NCBI GenBank assembly: GCA_900556535.1
Contig: USPI01000087.1
Location: 1 to 6,209, forward strand
DNA from: an uncultured Eubacteriales bacterium
GTDB taxonomy: Bacteria > Bacillota > Clostridia > Oscillospirales > Oscillospiraceae
Direction: 5' to 3'
Length of the DNA stretch: 6,209 nt
The notes beneath the pieces are model-generated. The model saw only the letters and a list, made by a program, of their open reading frames with translations. It was not told where the DNA came from and made no database searches. Made by a program: the position numbers and the translations under genes. Shown in pieces: positions 4,863 through 6,209 of this stretch. Each line of letters begins with the position of its first letter. Position 1 is the stretch's first letter.

Positions 4863-6140
4863 CTATGAGAGGTAGCCCATCGATCTCGGCAGCCAAAGCG
4901 CAAGATCGGGGACAAAGGTGACCAGCAGCAATATGCCGATAGTCATGATAAGGAATGGCAAGGCTTCTTTTGCCGTTTCCTCTATGCGCACGCCTGCTAT
5001 GGGGCTCGTTACGAACAGCGTTACACCGAAGGGCGGCGTTGCAAGACCTACGACGAGGTTGATGCAGAATACGAGACCGATGTGCAGGGGGTTGATGCCG
5101 ATGGCCCATGCGATGGGGGCGATGATGGGAGCGAGGATAACAGTGGATGCGTAGTCATCCATGAACATACCGCAGACTATGAGCAGTACGTTGACGAGCA
5201 GCAGGAATGCCCACTGCGGCATCTGGCTCAGAGGCTCGATGAGGAGGCTCATCACGCGCTCGTTTGCAATGCCCCATGCCATTGCGGTGCCCGCACCGGC
5301 GAGGATAAGAACAAGGCCGGAGGTGGAGGCCGCTTCGACGATCATGTCGGGGATGTCCTTGAGCTTTACGGAACGGTTAACGAAGAATGCAATGATTGCA
5401 CTGTAAACGACCGCAACGCCGGATGCCTCGGTGATGGAGAATACTCCGCTGAAGATACCGCCGAGGATTATGACCGGAAGGAACAGGGCGGGCAGAGCCT
5501 TGAGGGTCGCCTGACCTTTTTCTTTCCAGGTGGATTTGCCGTAGGACGGATAACCGCGCTTGACGGCTGTGCGGTGAGCGATAACGCACTGGGTGAGCGC
5601 TATGAGTATTGCCGGGGTGACTGCCGCCATGAACAGACCGGCGATCGAGGTATTGCCGACTGCGGTGCAGTACAGAATCATAAGCACGCTCGGCGGCATG
5701 ATCGGGCCGAGCAGCGAGGCGGAGGACATGACCGCTGCCGAGTATGCCGGCGAGTAGCCCTCCTTCTTCATCATGGGGATGAGGAAAACGCCGAGGGAGG
5801 CAGCCGATGCGACCGCGAGGCCGACTATCGAGCCCATCAGCAGCGATGCGCCGATGGTGACGATGGCGATGGCGCCCTTGAAGTTGCCGAACCAGACGTT
5901 AACGAATTTGACGAGCGATTCAAGCAGACCGCCGCGCAGCATGAGCTGACCGGTAAGTACGAAAAACGGTACCGCGAGGAACGAGAAGCTGTTCATGCCT
6001 CCGTACATTTTTATCGCGAGCTGGACAATGTTGAGGTCTGCCGACAGCAGGTAGACCACAGTGGTGATAAGAAGGTTGTATGCAATGGGCAGGCCGATGA
6101 CCATCAGTGCCAGAAAGCATACTATCATCAGTATCAATGA
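4863..6140 (-). CDS. dctM: TRAP transporter large permease (DctM family), start codon lost at contig end
   Basis: 425 codons of natural sequence precede TAG 4865-4863. This is already about the usual length of DctM (about 425-430), so at most a few residues, perhaps only the initial Met, are missing beyond 6140. An internal ATG at 6128 is possible but would clip the first helix. Multiple hydrophobic segments span the protein, beginning LILMIVCFLALMVIGLPIAYN. Family signatures are PFFVLTGQLMLRGG (58-71), GSIVGLAVASAASLG (103-117), LLGPIMPPSV (143-152), SITEASGVAVVY (235-246), MDDYASTVILAPI (327-339) and GLATPPFGVTLFV (365-377). This is the ion-coupled channel subunit that works with DctQ. Translating through the adapter from 6197 adds the false peptide MIRRPPRSTLFPYTTLFRS, which must be removed. 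It is the first visible gene of the minus-strand cluster; its promoter is outside the window. Confidence 0.95.
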   Translation of the reverse strand, partial: SLILMIVCFLALMVIGLPIAYNLLITTVVYLLSADLNIVQLAIKMYGGMNSFSFLAVPFFVLTGQLMLRGGLLESLVKFVNVWFGNFKGAIAIVTIGASLLMGSIVGLAVASAASLGVFLIPMMKKEGYSPAYSAAVMSSASLLGPIMPPSVLMILYCTAVGNTSIAGLFMAAVTPAILIALTQCVIAHRTAVKRGYPSYGKSTWKEKGQATLKALPALFLPVIILGGIFSGVFSITEASGVAVVYSAIIAFFVNRSVKLKDIPDMIVEAASTSGLVLILAGAGTAMAWGIANERVMSLLIEPLSQMPQWAFLLLVNVLLIVCGMFMDDYASTVILAPIIAPIAWAIGINPLHIGLVFCINLVVGLATPPFGVTLFVTSPIAGVRIEETAKEALPFLIMTIGILLLVTFVPDLALWLPRSMGYLS

Positions 6141-6209
6141 AGATCGGAAGAGCGTCGTGTAGGGAAAGAGTGTAGATCTCGGTGGTCGTCGTATCATTAA
6201 AAAAAAAAA
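6141..6209 (-). other. Illumina P5/Read 1 adapter with poly-A tail (artefact)
   Basis: Bases 6141-6198 are the reverse complement of the same 58-base P5/Read 1 adapter found at the other end, from AGATCGGAAGAGCGTCGTG to GTATCATT. There is one difference, T instead of C at 6189. Eleven A residues follow (6199-6209). The sequence is synthetic. The substitution is synonymous in the false reading frame (CGG to CGA, both Arg), so the well-known adapter peptide is unchanged. Confidence 0.99.

Noticed and set aside
5082..6140. A 352-codon open frame on the plus strand opposite dctM
   Set aside because: Its product is extremely rich in charged residues, Cys and Gly, as expected for the complement of a membrane-protein gene; no start signal or family resemblance.

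Overview
The window is an assembled contig of which bases 72-6140 are biological. Both ends (1-71 and 6141-6209) are the Illumina P5/Read 1 adapter with homopolymer tails, in opposite orientations, so the contig ends are library artefacts. The 3' adapter reads in frame into the last gene and would add a false 19-residue N-terminus to it.

The insert looks like a Clostridia-type Firmicute, perhaps an Oscillospiraceae-like gut bacterium. The clues are strong GGAGG/AAGGAG ribosome binding sites, an 'ALCACG' lipobox followed by a Gly/Asn linker, and a Cro/C1-type regulator with a C-terminal membrane helix. This placement is an inference; there is no marker gene. The left gene block is visibly lower in GC than the rest.

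Layout. (a) 72-1158, plus strand: the tail of a small Cro/C1-type regulator, cut by the adapter, overlaps by 11 bases the start of an unrecognised secreted protein. (b) 1159-1311: intergenic, with an extended -10 promoter for the next gene. (c) 1312-1746, plus strand: a membrane-anchored XRE-family regulator, followed by an intrinsic terminator at 1752-1793. (d) 6140-1802, minus strand, convergent with (a-c): a TRAP transporter followed by a nickel-pincer racemase-family gene, read in the order large permease (dctM), binding lipoprotein (dctP), small permease (dctQ), LarA-family enzyme. A hairpin with a U-rich tail sits between dctQ and larA.

The minus-strand cluster makes sense as an uptake-plus-isomerisation unit. 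The lipoprotein captures an organic acid, DctQM imports it using an ion gradient, and the LarA-like enzyme racemises or epimerises the 2-hydroxy acid for catabolism. The substrate cannot be read from the sequence. I see no phage, CRISPR, insertion sequence, tRNA or rRNA, and no evidence of a new kind of system. The most useful points are the adapter contamination, the overlooked regulator fragment, the terminator-like element before larA and the M-P-Q gene order.
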